Shown: in pieces, positions 1-6,178 of the stretch
Layout of the letters: every line of letters begins with the position of its first letter
Position numbering within the stretch: the first letter of the stretch is position 1
Assembly: GCA_035455185.1 (NCBI GenBank)
Contig: DATIFQ010000357.1
Location: 1 to 14,158, forward strand
Direction: 5' to 3'
From: JAEHDI01 sp035455185
GTDB taxonomy: Bacteria; Acidobacteriota; Terriglobia; Bryobacterales; Bryobacteraceae
DNA: 14,158 nucleotides
Position numbers and translations under genes: made by a program
The notes under the pieces: model-generated
What the model saw: the letters and a program-made list of their open reading frames with translations, nothing else
Database searches by the model: none
Told to the model about the DNA's origin: nothing

Positions 1-268
1 CCGTCGGCGTCTGCCGGTCCACGTCCACCGTCGCCGTCGATTCGTACACCGGCGTCAGCCGCGCCGACACGATCAACGTCCCCACCACGCTCATCCCCAC
101 AAACGCCACGATCTTCCACCGCTGCCGCTTCAATATCCATAGGTAGTGAGACAGGGGAAGAGCCGGCTTCTCTGGGTCGGGCTCAATCAGGGGCGGCGGC
201 GCCCAGACGGAGACAGGGTATTGTTCGGCGACTGCGGGCAAGTTCCGTTCTGTGATTTGTGCCTGCAT
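1..268 (-). CDS. Polysaccharide chain-length determinant / tyrosine autokinase (Wzz/GumC type), N-terminus only
   Basis: The first 89 codons of a gene that runs off the left edge. The protein starts MQAQITERNLPAVAEQ, has a proline-rich cytoplasmic stretch, then the segment SHYLWILKRQRWKIV, a transmembrane helix (about residues 53-70), and the periplasmic start TPVYESTATVDVD. This is the usual opening of Wzz-domain proteins that set exopolysaccharide chain length and in many bacteria carry a C-terminal BY-kinase. Whether a kinase domain follows cannot be seen. The ATG at 268 has a strong ribosome binding site, GAGGAGG at 274-280, five bases away. Only 19 bases separate it from the stop of the upstream wza-like gene, so the two are co-transcribed and probably act as the inner- and outer-membrane parts of one export machine. 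Confidence 0.82.
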   Translation of the reverse strand, partial: MQAQITERNLPAVAEQYPVSVWAPPPLIEPDPEKPALPLSHYLWILKRQRWKIVAFVGMSVVGTLIVSARLTPVYESTATVDVDRQTPT

Positions 269-287
269 GGAGTCCTCCTCGTTCGTA

Positions 288-1226
288 CTAGCGCCGCCAA
301 ATAAGGATTCCGGAGGCGGTGGCGGTTCCGAATCCGGCGATCTTCTCGAGTGTGTGCACGGCAACCCGCCGGCCGCTGTTGTCCGGGATGTAGAGAATGT
401 CGTTGGCGTCCAGAGGAATGTCGGGCGCCTTACGTTCCATGATCTGTTTCAGTTCGATCGCAATCTCGTGCTTGGACCCGGTAGCCGCTTCGCGGCGATA
501 GATATATGCACGCTTGGCAGCGAACGGGACGAGACCTTCGGCCAAGGCCAGCATTTGCAGCACGGTTGTCTCCGATTCGCCCTGTACGGGATACACGCCG
601 GGTTTCTTGACGCTGCCCACGACAAAGATCTTCCCCACCTCCGGCACACGAATCTCCTCGCCCCCGGCGAGCTTCAGGTTCAGTTCCGGATCGGCCGCGT
701 CGATCAGGCCTCTCACCGGAATCCGCTGTACCAGCGTCGCCGGCTTGCCGTCCTCCCCCGGTTGCGTCCGGCTCACCAGAATCTCCGGCCCCGCGTCCAC
801 GCTCAACCCCCCGGCCCGCGTCAGCGCGTCGAGTAAAGTCATCGGGCCCGCCGCCTGGAACGTGACCGGATTTCGCACCGCTCCGGCGACGCTGATTGGC
901 CGGCTGTGGTACTCGGCAATCGTCACCGTCACCACCGGCTCCACAAGCAACTGTTCCGCGTGGAGTGCCTCGGCCACCGTCGCCTCGAGCTCCGCCGGCA
1001 ACAGTCCGTCGGCGCGCACTCGCCGCTTGAGCATGGGCAGGCGGATGAAGCCGTCGGCGCCAACGCGCACGGTGCGCGTCAGTTCCGGCGCGTCGTACAC
1101 CGAGATGGCGATCAGATCATTCGGCCCGATCTTCTGAGCCGGAAGGTTTGCCGCTCCAAGCTCGGATGTGGAACGGACCTGCGCCGAAAGGGCGCCGCAC
1201 AGTAGCAGAAACAGGATTGGGAGCAT
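288..1226 (-). CDS. Polysaccharide export protein, Wza-like (Poly_export + SLBB)
   Basis: A 312-residue outer-membrane polysaccharide export protein. Residues 1-16 are a short signal peptide (MLPILFLLLCGALSAQ). The Cys at 10 is not in a canonical lipobox, so lipidation is doubtful. Residues about 30-105 form the Poly_export domain (IGPNDLIAISVYDAPELT, then VRVGADGFIRLPML). Two SLBB-type beta-grasp segments follow (about 110-175, from RPISVAGAVRNPV, and 199-250, from KIFVVGSVKKPGVYPV). The C-terminal helix is short (LEKIAGFGTATASGILIW) and may be the pore-forming segment. An in-frame GTG at 1235 is possible, but it overlaps the Shine-Dalgarno itself. The ATG at 1226 lies 8 bases after GAGG (1235-1238) and is preferred. 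The gene sits between a NusG-paralogue/RHH pair and a Wzz gene. Confidence 0.9.
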   Translation of the reverse strand: MLPILFLLLCGALSAQVRSTSELGAANLPAQKIGPNDLIAISVYDAPELTRTVRVGADGFIRLPMLKRRVRADGLLPAELEATVAEALHAEQLLVEPVVTVTIAEYHSRPISVAGAVRNPVTFQAAGPMTLLDALTRAGGLSVDAGPEILVSRTQPGEDGKPATLVQRIPVRGLIDAADPELNLKLAGGEEIRVPEVGKIFVVGSVKKPGVYPVQGESETTVLQMLALAEGLVPFAAKRAYIYRREAATGSKHEIAIELKQIMERKAPDIPLDANDILYIPDNSGRRVAVHTLEKIAGFGTATASGILIWRR

Positions 1227-1261
1227 CGTTGACACCTCATTTGGTTGGAGACACCGGATGA

Positions 1262-1292
1262 CCGCTCCGAACGGAGCGGAACCGCTCAGCGG
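1262..1292 (-). promoter_or_regulatory. Mutually exclusive hairpins ahead of the wza-like gene
   Basis: The 97 bases between the small RHH gene and the wza-like start carry interlocked inverted repeats. On the plus strand, CCGCTCC (1262-1268) pairs with GGAGCGG (1273-1279) around a four-base loop. GAGCGG (1274-1279) can instead pair with CCGCTC (1282-1287) around AA. CCGC (1282-1285) can also pair with GCGG (1289-1292). On the minus-strand transcript the weak and middle hairpins form before the strongest one, as in an attenuator, but no U-run follows. It could be a pause or antitermination target, a translational control element or an RNA-stability element. The base pairing is seen; the function is inference. 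Confidence 0.45.
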
Positions 1293-1323
1293 ATCTGTTT
1301 CAGGACACGGGGCCGGCTGGATC

Positions 1324-1590
1324 TTACGATTCCGCGCCGTCGTTCAAGAGGCGGATCAGGGAGGTCACGCGTGATTCCAGTTCAGCCACCTTGTGTTCCA
1401 GGTTGGACAGGGGGCTTTGCGCCGGACCGTGGGACGCCTCGGTCGCGCCAGCCGAGCGCAACACGGCGGTGCGTGCAAAATCCGAAATGCTACGAGCGCC
1501 CGTGAATGCGTAGACAGCCTTTACCGTCTCGTACTCCTGCTGGCTGAGACGAAAGTTGACCAGACGATTTCTGGGCCTGAGAACGGACAT
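1324..1590 (-). CDS. Small ribbon-helix-helix protein with C-terminal coiled coil
   Basis: An 88-residue protein with two visible parts. The N-terminal half (RPRNRLVNFRLSQQEYETVK, then an Ala-rich helix and SISDFARTAVLRSAG) has the pattern of a ribbon-helix-helix fold: a short basic beta strand, two helices and the usual turn before SISDFAR. Such folds occur in CopG/MobC-type DNA-binding proteins. After a linker (about residues 50-60), LEHKVAELESRVTSLIRLL has heptad spacing and probably forms a dimerising coiled coil. The ATG at 1590 has no clear Shine-Dalgarno. The gene lies 33 bases downstream of the NusG paralogue and before the wza-like gene. An accessory regulator of the exopolysaccharide operon is a reasonable guess from position. 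I do not recognise a named family member. Confidence 0.72.
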   Translation of the reverse strand: MSVLRPRNRLVNFRLSQQEYETVKAVYAFTGARSISDFARTAVLRSAGATEASHGPAQSPLSNLEHKVAELESRVTSLIRLLNDGAES

Positions 1591-1623
1591 GGAAAATGGG
1601 GCGAATATGAGAAGCGGATACGG

Positions 1624-2172
1624 CTAGTGAGCTAGCGCCGGCCGGCCCGACGGCCGCAGCACATCGCGGTCGATCTCGACGGCCACGGAGCGCTGCAGCA
1701 GATGGACGCTCACCACCACCCGGCAGACGTCCTTCAATTGGACGAGGATTCCTTCAAGACCTGACAGCGGACCGGCTTCGATGCACACTGTCTGGCCGAC
1801 TTTGAGAAACGGCCACGGGCCCGACGGAAGATCGGACGCCACAATGGACCGGACTGCATTCAGCTCCTCTTCGGCAACAGGCGCGGGTGTCCGGCCGAAG
1901 CCCACGACAGAGCGTACGCTGGGCGTCGCCAGCACCCGGGCCCGATCGCCGGATTCAAAGCGGGAGAAGACATACCCCGGAAAGAGCGGCACGTCGAGTT
2001 CCTTGACACGGTCCGACCACCGCCGGCGCGCCCGATAAAGAGGCAAGAAGAACTCGAGGCCTTTGGATTCGAGCGCCTGGGCGGCCGCTCTTTCGTGCTG
2101 GGGCTTTACCGTCAACGCAAACCAGTCGGCACTGTGGTACGAATTTGGGAGAGGATTGCCAAAAAGTTCCAT
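1624..2172 (-). CDS. NusG-family specialised transcription antiterminator (RfaH/UpxY/LoaP-like)
   Basis: A 182-residue NusG paralogue. Residues about 15-105 are the NGN domain, with DWFALTVKPQHERAAAQAL at the start and the signature PLFPGYVFSRF at 62-72, which contacts RNA polymerase in the family. Residues about 120-172 form the KOW domain (LKVGQTVCIEAGPLSGLEGIL). Housekeeping NusG is normally next to secE and ribosomal protein genes. This copy heads polysaccharide export genes, so an operon-specific processivity factor is likely. The start is uncertain. ATG 2172 fits family length but lacks a clear ribosome binding site. An in-frame GTG at 2220 follows AGGA at good spacing and would add 16 residues. 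The open frame extends to TTG 2238. Confidence 0.88.
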   Translation of the reverse strand: MELFGNPLPNSYHSADWFALTVKPQHERAAAQALESKGLEFFLPLYRARRRWSDRVKELDVPLFPGYVFSRFESGDRARVLATPSVRSVVGFGRTPAPVAEEELNAVRSIVASDLPSGPWPFLKVGQTVCIEAGPLSGLEGILVQLKDVCRVVVSVHLLQRSVAVEIDRDVLRPSGRPALAH

Positions 2173-2181
2173 AATCGAGCA

Positions 2182-2189
2182 GCTACCGC
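2182..2189 (-). promoter_or_regulatory. ops-like octamer upstream of the NusG paralogue
   Basis: The minus strand reads GCGGTAGC followed by TGC. E. coli ops, the RfaH recruitment element, is GGCGGTAGCGTGC, so eight consecutive bases match and one G is missing after them. It lies nine bases before the NusG-like ATG, in the strand that would be non-template during operon transcription. In the alternative GTG-start reading it lies inside the coding region. A chance match in GC-rich DNA is quite possible, and ops use outside Proteobacteria is not established. Confidence 0.25.
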
Positions 2190-2257
2190 GGCACGCCACA
2201 GTTCTTGTCCGGCGGCGCACCGAATTCCTACGGCTCAAGCCCCCGGCCCAGGCCGAT

Positions 2258-3262
2258 TCATCGGCTGATGGTTTCTTTCTCCTTCTGCGTCAGGTAGACT
2301 GCCGCCCCGGCGCCGGCTCCGCCGACAATCACGCCGGCGATGACGGCCTTCTTCGCGCCGGACATCCCGCCCGACGGCGCGGACACCGGAGGAGTGGGCT
2401 GCGTGACCGGCGGGGCAGGTGTTTTCGCGACCTGTGGAGCGGCCTTGGGCGGTGCGGTCTTGGGCCGAGCCGCCTCGGGCGGCTCGGCCGGTTTCGCGGC
2501 CGGAGGTACGGCGGCTGAAGGCGGCGGCGCAGGGCAGCCGCGGCGCACGCGTCTCATCCTGGTCACCTGTACGACCTCCATCGCGCCGGCCACCGGCTGT
2601 TCTTTGGGCAACTCGAAGGCCACCACTTCCACGACGTTGCCGACCTCCCGATCCAGCCTGTCGCCGCGAATCTCCTCGAGGACTCCGGCAATCAGGTCCC
2701 TTAGCACAAAACGGCCGTCCCGCCGCTCCACGCAGCCGGTCATCTCGAACGGTAATTGCGCACCGGCTGGAGCCTGTGGCTGGAACTCGAGGGCCATCCC
2801 CGGCGCCATCACCGCCACCACCGATCCGCCGGTGTTCATCACTCGCAGACCGCCGCGTAAAGCCGCGATCTGGACACTCCGCTCCCCGGAATAGGCGATT
2901 CGGCCTGCCGAAGCGCCGCCGGTCGGAACGATCCTCAATCCAAGCGCCTCGACCGCATAGCCCCGGTTGTTGTCCCACTCGCCGTGACCTTGCTCGAGCA
3001 CCAGCCTGCCGCCGAAAACCTTCGCCCTGGAACCGGAGTCCAAGAGTACACGAACGCCTCCCTGAATCCGCAGTTCGGAAGGATCTGTAAACGTCTCCAG
3101 GGTGTTGCCGTCGAAAATGGTAGCGTTGCCGGAGACGGTATGATTGTCGAGCCGAAATTCGCCCTTTGTGATGGCCACTCCGATCGAAGCCGGCGCCTCG
3201 GCCCCAATCCCCACCGGATACAGAAAGAGAGCGAGTAAGCACGCAGCCGTGAGACGATGCAC
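2258..3262 (-). CDS. Secreted FecR-like/OB-like protein with Pro-rich linker and C-terminal membrane helix
   Basis: A 334-residue exported protein from the GTG at 3262. This start is chosen because GGAGGT (3269-3274) lies six bases upstream and it gives a clean signal peptide (about residues 1-21, ending GIGA). ATG codons at 3310 and 3307 are in frame but fall at or before the predicted transcription start. Residues about 24-160 are a repetitive beta-strand region resembling FecR-type domains (FDGNTLETFTDPSELRIQGG). Residues about 172-243 form a compact domain bounded by Cys177 and Cys243 (TGCVERRDGRFVLRD, later EVGNVVEVVAFEL), reminiscent of OB-fold proteins common in acidobacteria. A Pro/Ala linker follows (about 244-298), then a Gly/Ala membrane helix (about 304-325) and a charged tail. 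As first gene of the exopolysaccharide operon it may be a cell-envelope component. Its function is unknown. Confidence 0.78.
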   Translation of the reverse strand: MHRLTAACLLALFLYPVGIGAEAPASIGVAITKGEFRLDNHTVSGNATIFDGNTLETFTDPSELRIQGGVRVLLDSGSRAKVFGGRLVLEQGHGEWDNNRGYAVEALGLRIVPTGGASAGRIAYSGERSVQIAALRGGLRVMNTGGSVVAVMAPGMALEFQPQAPAGAQLPFEMTGCVERRDGRFVLRDLIAGVLEEIRGDRLDREVGNVVEVVAFELPKEQPVAGAMEVVQVTRMRRVRRGCPAPPPSAAVPPAAKPAEPPEAARPKTAPPKAAPQVAKTPAPPVTQPTPPVSAPSGGMSGAKKAVIAGVIVGGAGAGAAVYLTQKEKETISR

Positions 3263-3305
3263 AACACGACCTCCGTAGGTTGTACTCTGCGTGCGGGTTT
3301 TAGGC

Positions 3306-3335
3306 ATCATTCCACGCCTCTCACTCTCTTGTCAA
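3306..3335 (-). promoter_or_regulatory. Sigma70-type promoter for the leftward exopolysaccharide operon
   Basis: The minus strand has a perfect -35 box TTGACA (3330-3335), an 18-base spacer and AATGAT (3306-3311), a four-of-six match to the -10 consensus. Transcription would begin near 3299, leaving a leader of about 37 bases before the GTG at 3262 with its GGAGGT site. This agrees with the chosen start of the FecR-like gene. No other strong candidate was seen upstream of the operon. Confidence 0.55.
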
Positions 3336-3344
3336 GAACCCGGC

Positions 3345-3580
3345 CAGACGGGCTCGCTGTCTGTCGGAACGAATGCGGATAGAGCTCACGCTCCGTGACC
3401 CCCATTCGGGAACCTGTTCCAGAGGTCCCGCAGCGTAGCCCTTGGGCTGGTGCCTCTTCGCGGGACAAATCATTAAAGAGCGCCGCTTTACAGTGAGTTT
3501 ACGGAAGCAATCAACGCTCTCACCCCATTCATCGGACGGCAAGCCGTAGAACTTCAGACCGTCCTCGGGCTGGTACGGCT
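3345..3580. other. Intergenic region with nested inverted repeats, possible structured RNA
   Basis: No convincing gene lies here. The stretch has a run of inverted repeats: CAGAC 3345-3349 with GTCTG 3359-3363; CGAATG 3370-3375 with CATTCG 3403-3408, enclosing TCACG 3386-3390 with CGTGA 3394-3398; GGAAC 3409-3413 with GTTCC 3416-3420; GTCCCGC 3425-3431 with GCGGGAC 3460-3466, enclosing AGCCC/GGGCT 3437-3448. Farther right, GGACGG 3534-3539 pairs with CCGTCC 3559-3564 and AGCCGTA 3542-3548 with TACGGCT 3574-3580, which interleave as in an H-type pseudoknot. It lies upstream of both flanking promoters, so it would not be a leader of either flanking gene. It could be an independent RNA, a protein-binding region or chance in GC-rich DNA. 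Confidence 0.35.
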
Positions 3581-3622
3581 ATCTGTTTGACCCACCAAGA
3601 GATCTCGCACCGAATTCTCTGC

Positions 3623-3648
3623 GGAACATTCCTCCCCCTGAGACGTAT
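3623..3648 (+). promoter_or_regulatory. ECF-sigma-type promoter for the MacA-like gene
   Basis: GGAAC (3623-3627), a 16-base spacer and CGTAT (3644-3648). The GGAAC-N16/17-CGT layout is the classic signature of extracytoplasmic-function sigma factors such as the RpoE/EcfG/SigW types. Transcription would begin around 3655, about 50 bases before the adaptor's ATG. A near-identical element precedes the permease operon at 11222-11247. The motif is seen; the sigma factor is not in the window. Confidence 0.55.
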
Positions 3649-3705
3649 ATGAAAGTGCGGGGAAAAACAGCAGCCCGCAATCCTAGAATCACGGGGACTT
3701 CATAA

Positions 3706-4932
3706 ATGGCAGGCAACGGGAGCAACGGAAACGGAAAGAACAGGCGCCGCCGCAGGCGGTTGATATGGCTTAGCGTCCTCGCGATGCTGCTTGTCGGCGC
3801 TTTCTTCGGCGTGCGGGCAGCGCTGCGCCCGAACAATCACATCGACCCGTCGAAACTGGCGGAAGTGACGCGCGGCGATATCGCACGCTCCGTAGTGGCT
3901 ACGGGAAAAATCGAGCCACGCGCCAAAGTTGAAGTCAAGTCCAAAGCCAGCGGGATCGTGCAGCGTCTGCTGGTGGACTACGGCGACTGGGTGAAGCAGG
4001 GCCAGGTCCTTGTGGAATTGGACAAGGAAGAGCTTCAAGCCCGTGTCCGGGAGGCGCGCGCCACGCTGCTGGCGGCCCAAGCCGCTGAAGAATCGTCCAA
4101 GGCGACCTATGAGCGGAACAAGGTAGAGGCCGAAGGCCCCGACATCCCCTTCCTCAAGTCAGGAATGGACCGCGCCCAGAAGCTTCACACACAGGGATTG
4201 ATCGCGAGGTCCCTCCTGGAAGACGCAGAGAAGGCCTACCAGACGGCGCTGAACAAGCAGATGGCTGCTTTGCGAAACCTGTCCGTCGCCCGCGCGGAGA
4301 TCGCCCGCTCTCAGGCCCAGGTAGCGCAGGCGAGGGCTGCCCTCGAACGGGCGGACGAAGACCTTCGTAACGCCACCGTCGTGAGTCCGATGAACGGTCT
4401 CGTACTCTCGCGCAATGTTGAGACAGGCGATGCGGTAAGCTCGATTCTGGTTCTCGGCTCTCAGGCGACGCTAATTATGACGCTGGGCGATGTCAGTGAC
4501 GTATACGTCCTCGGCAAGGTGGATCAGGCCGACATCGGCAAGGTCTACATGGGACAACGGGCCCGCATCGTGGTGGAGTCCTTCAAAGACAAAAAGTTTG
4601 AAGGACAAGTTACGAAGATCGCGCCGCTCGGCGTCGAGAAGGAGAACGTCACCACCTTTGAGGTCAAGGTCTCGATTCGCAATCCCAGCGGTGAGCTCAA
4701 GGCGAACATGAGCGCCAATGCCGAGATCATCCTCGAGGAAAAGCAGAACGTTCTGCTGATCCCGGAGAGCTCCATCGTCTACGACCGGAACCGGAATACC
4801 TCCATCGAGGTGCCGGATTCAACCATCGAAGCCGGACGCCGAAAAGTGCCCGTGAAGCTTGGCATCTCCAACGGCGTTAAAACCGAGCTGATTTCCGGCC
4901 TGAAGCCCGGCGAGAAGGTCGTGCTTCAGTAG
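3706..4932 (+). CDS. MacA/HlyD-family periplasmic adaptor (efflux RND/ABC membrane fusion protein)
   Basis: A 408-residue membrane fusion protein. A basic N-terminus (KNRRRRRRL) precedes one transmembrane helix (about 19-37). The first half of the lipoyl-like domain is at about 71-107 (IEPRAKVEVKSKASGIVQRLLVDYGDWVKQGQVL). A long alpha-helical hairpin spans about 108-218, rich in Ala, Glu and Arg heptads. The second lipoyl half is at about 222-245 (ATVVSPMNGLVLSRNVETGD), then a beta barrel (about 255-345) and a membrane-proximal domain ending in GLKPGEKVVL. It would link an inner-membrane MacB-type transporter to an outer-membrane channel. No ATPase or permease gene follows: the next gene is on the opposite strand 16 bases away. 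The ribosome binding site is weak (GGGGA about 10 bases upstream). An ECF-type promoter lies at 3623-3648. Confidence 0.9.
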   Translation: MAGNGSNGNGKNRRRRRRLIWLSVLAMLLVGAFFGVRAALRPNNHIDPSKLAEVTRGDIARSVVATGKIEPRAKVEVKSKASGIVQRLLVDYGDWVKQGQVLVELDKEELQARVREARATLLAAQAAEESSKATYERNKVEAEGPDIPFLKSGMDRAQKLHTQGLIARSLLEDAEKAYQTALNKQMAALRNLSVARAEIARSQAQVAQARAALERADEDLRNATVVSPMNGLVLSRNVETGDAVSSILVLGSQATLIMTLGDVSDVYVLGKVDQADIGKVYMGQRARIVVESFKDKKFEGQVTKIAPLGVEKENVTTFEVKVSIRNPSGELKANMSANAEIILEEKQNVLLIPESSIVYDRNRNTSIEVPDSTIEAGRRKVPVKLGISNGVKTELISGLKPGEKVVLQ

Positions 4933-4948
4933 GCCGCCCCTGGGATCC

Positions 4949-5485
4949 TCACACAAGCCGTTCCAGGAGAGAGATCAGGCACTCCTGGTCAAAGTCCGAG
5001 GTGCGATGAGTGCGGGGATCGAACAGGAGCCAGGTCTGCGAGTCTTTCTCGAGGCAGTAAAACAGCAGGTGCTCGGGGATCACCGCGCGCTCGATGGATT
5101 CCTGGTTTAGACAGCGCACCTCCCCTTGGAGGACGTACGGCACGCGGTACTGTTCCGTTGAGATCGGGGTGTCGGTGGCGCGGAACTCGATCTGGATCAG
5201 CCGCCCGGCGATGTTCACCTGAAACAGGTTCCCCCCGGCATCGCGGTAAGTGTCGGCCGTGAATTCAGCGGGTGCGAGATCGACCAGAGGCTTCCGGAGG
5301 AGCTGGTTCACTGCGCCAACGAATGCGGCGCATGTCGCGTGCAGTTCACGGGCTCCCTGGGACCGCAATGCGGCGACCTTCCGCTCTTCGCGAATTCGCT
5401 CTTCGTCCTTCCGAACGAGCGTCTCGATGTTGTTGGCCAGCCTCTTCAGCCGGTCGTCCGCACCGGTGCTGCGCCTGAACTTCAT
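4949..5485 (-). CDS. Conserved-looking protein of unknown function with N-terminal coiled coil
   Basis: A cytoplasmic-looking protein of 178 residues with no signal peptide or membrane helix. Residues about 10-45 are a highly charged helix (DDRLKRLANNIETLVRKDEERIREERK) likely to form a coiled coil. From about 55 on it is mixed alpha/beta, with VNIAGRLIQIEFRA, YRVPYVLQGEVRCLNQ, and the C-terminal TWLLFDPRTHRTSDFDQECLISLLERL. I do not recognise the family. ATG 5485 is chosen so that the gene does not overlap the divergent neighbour. The immediately preceding GTG (5488) is also possible. A GGGAGG lies at 5501-5506, 15 bases from the ATG, which is longer than ideal. The frame is open to 5560, but that region would overlap the divergent gene. 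It converges on the adaptor gene with a 16-base gap. Confidence 0.7.
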   Translation of the reverse strand: MKFRRSTGADDRLKRLANNIETLVRKDEERIREERKVAALRSQGARELHATCAAFVGAVNQLLRKPLVDLAPAEFTADTYRDAGGNLFQVNIAGRLIQIEFRATDTPISTEQYRVPYVLQGEVRCLNQESIERAVIPEHLLFYCLEKDSQTWLLFDPRTHRTSDFDQECLISLLERLV

Positions 5486-5500
5486 CACCCGAGATACAAT

Positions 5501-5513
5501 CCTCCCTTGAGGA
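5501..5513. promoter_or_regulatory. Back-to-back ribosome binding sites of two divergent genes
   Basis: Within 13 bases lie CCTCCC (5501-5506), which is GGGAGG on the minus strand for the gene starting at 5485, and GAGGA (5509-5513) for the plus-strand gene starting at GTG 5523 (nine-base spacing). The starts are only 37 bases apart, so at least one promoter must lie inside the opposing coding region. TACAAT at 5495-5500 is a good plus-strand -10 box on its own, but I see no matching -35. Confidence 0.5.
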
Positions 5514-5522
5514 CGAACCCAA

Positions 5523-6152
5523 GTGAGAATACCATACTCCGCGCTGATCGCCTCCTGCATCTGCGCCGCCGGGCTTTGCGCGCAGGACCGCCCGGGCCTG
5601 TTCTTCCGCGAGGACTGGAAGGAGACTCCAGCGGAAGTCCCTGTAGGCCAGGCTCACGTTGTTAATCCGGACCTCGTGTTGGGCCTTTACGGCCCCGGCC
5701 GGACGGTAATCAAGAAGAGCCACCACGACACTCCGGCCGACGATCCGTATTACGTCTGGTCCGGCCTGTGCCCGCTAAACTGGGCGGTAACACTCAAGCA
5801 CAAAGACGCATTCGCCGACCTTTCCGGCCAGGCGAAGCTCCGCTGGCGGTCGAAGCAGGCCGGCTTCCGGCAGCTTCGGATCATCCTGAAGCTCGCGGGC
5901 GGCGCGTGGCTTGTCAGCGACGCCTATGACGGTCCGTCCCAGGACTGGCGCGTGCGTGAGTTCAACATCCAGGACATTCGTTGGCGCAAGCTGGACATCG
6001 AAAAGGTGGTCGAAGGCGCGTGGGTGGAGAGGCCCGACCTGAGCAGAGTGGACGAAATCGGCTTCACCGATTTGATGGTGGGCGGTGAGAGCATCGCCTG
6101 TTCCCGGCTCGACTGGATCGAGGTCGACGCGAAGCCGGTGAAGCGCAGGTAG
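5523..6152 (+). CDS. Secreted protein of unknown function, possible carbohydrate-binding beta-sandwich
   Basis: A 209-residue protein starting at GTG 5523, with GAGGA nine bases upstream. Residues 1-20 are a signal peptide with a clear cleavage motif (AAGLCA, then QDRPG). The mature part begins LFFREDWKE, a pattern often seen at the start of jelly-roll/LamG-like or DUF1080-like secreted domains in acidobacteria and planctomycetes. It continues with alternating hydrophobic strands (LRWRSKQAGFRQLRIILKLA, EIGFTDLMVGG, SRLDWIEVDA). No catalytic motif is visible. It converges with the GH123-like gene (26-base gap), which is also secreted and probably carbohydrate-directed. A role in binding plant or microbial polysaccharide is plausible but inferred only from fold-like patterns and context. 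Confidence 0.7.
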   Translation: MRIPYSALIASCICAAGLCAQDRPGLFFREDWKETPAEVPVGQAHVVNPDLVLGLYGPGRTVIKKSHHDTPADDPYYVWSGLCPLNWAVTLKHKDAFADLSGQAKLRWRSKQAGFRQLRIILKLAGGAWLVSDAYDGPSQDWRVREFNIQDIRWRKLDIEKVVEGAWVERPDLSRVDEIGFTDLMVGGESIACSRLDWIEVDAKPVKRR

Positions 6153-6178
6153 TCTGGCGTACAGCCCAAGCGAAGTAT

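Noticed and set aside
252..836. Plus-strand 194-codon frame opposite the wza-like gene
   Set aside because: It lies antisense to a clear Wza-family protein, has His/Arg-rich composition typical of GC-rich antisense frames, and has no family pattern.
2235..3242. Long 335-codon minus-strand frame overlapping the FecR-like gene
   Set aside because: It is a shadow frame: very Arg/Gly-rich with no domain pattern, while the other frame has a signal peptide, beta-rich domains, a membrane helix and a good ribosome binding site.
3345..3466. Possible tRNA, tmRNA, SRP RNA, RNase P RNA or known riboswitch
   Set aside because: I looked for a T-arm, CCA end, P4 core, SRP loop motifs and the c-di-GMP aptamer core and found none that fit.
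3321..3542. A 73-codon minus-strand open frame from a TTG in the gene-free region, extendable upstream to about 3577
   Set aside because: It has no ribosome binding site, its second half is low-complexity Arg/Ser sequence, and it covers the -35 box of the leftward promoter. A decayed gene fragment in its first half cannot be excluded.
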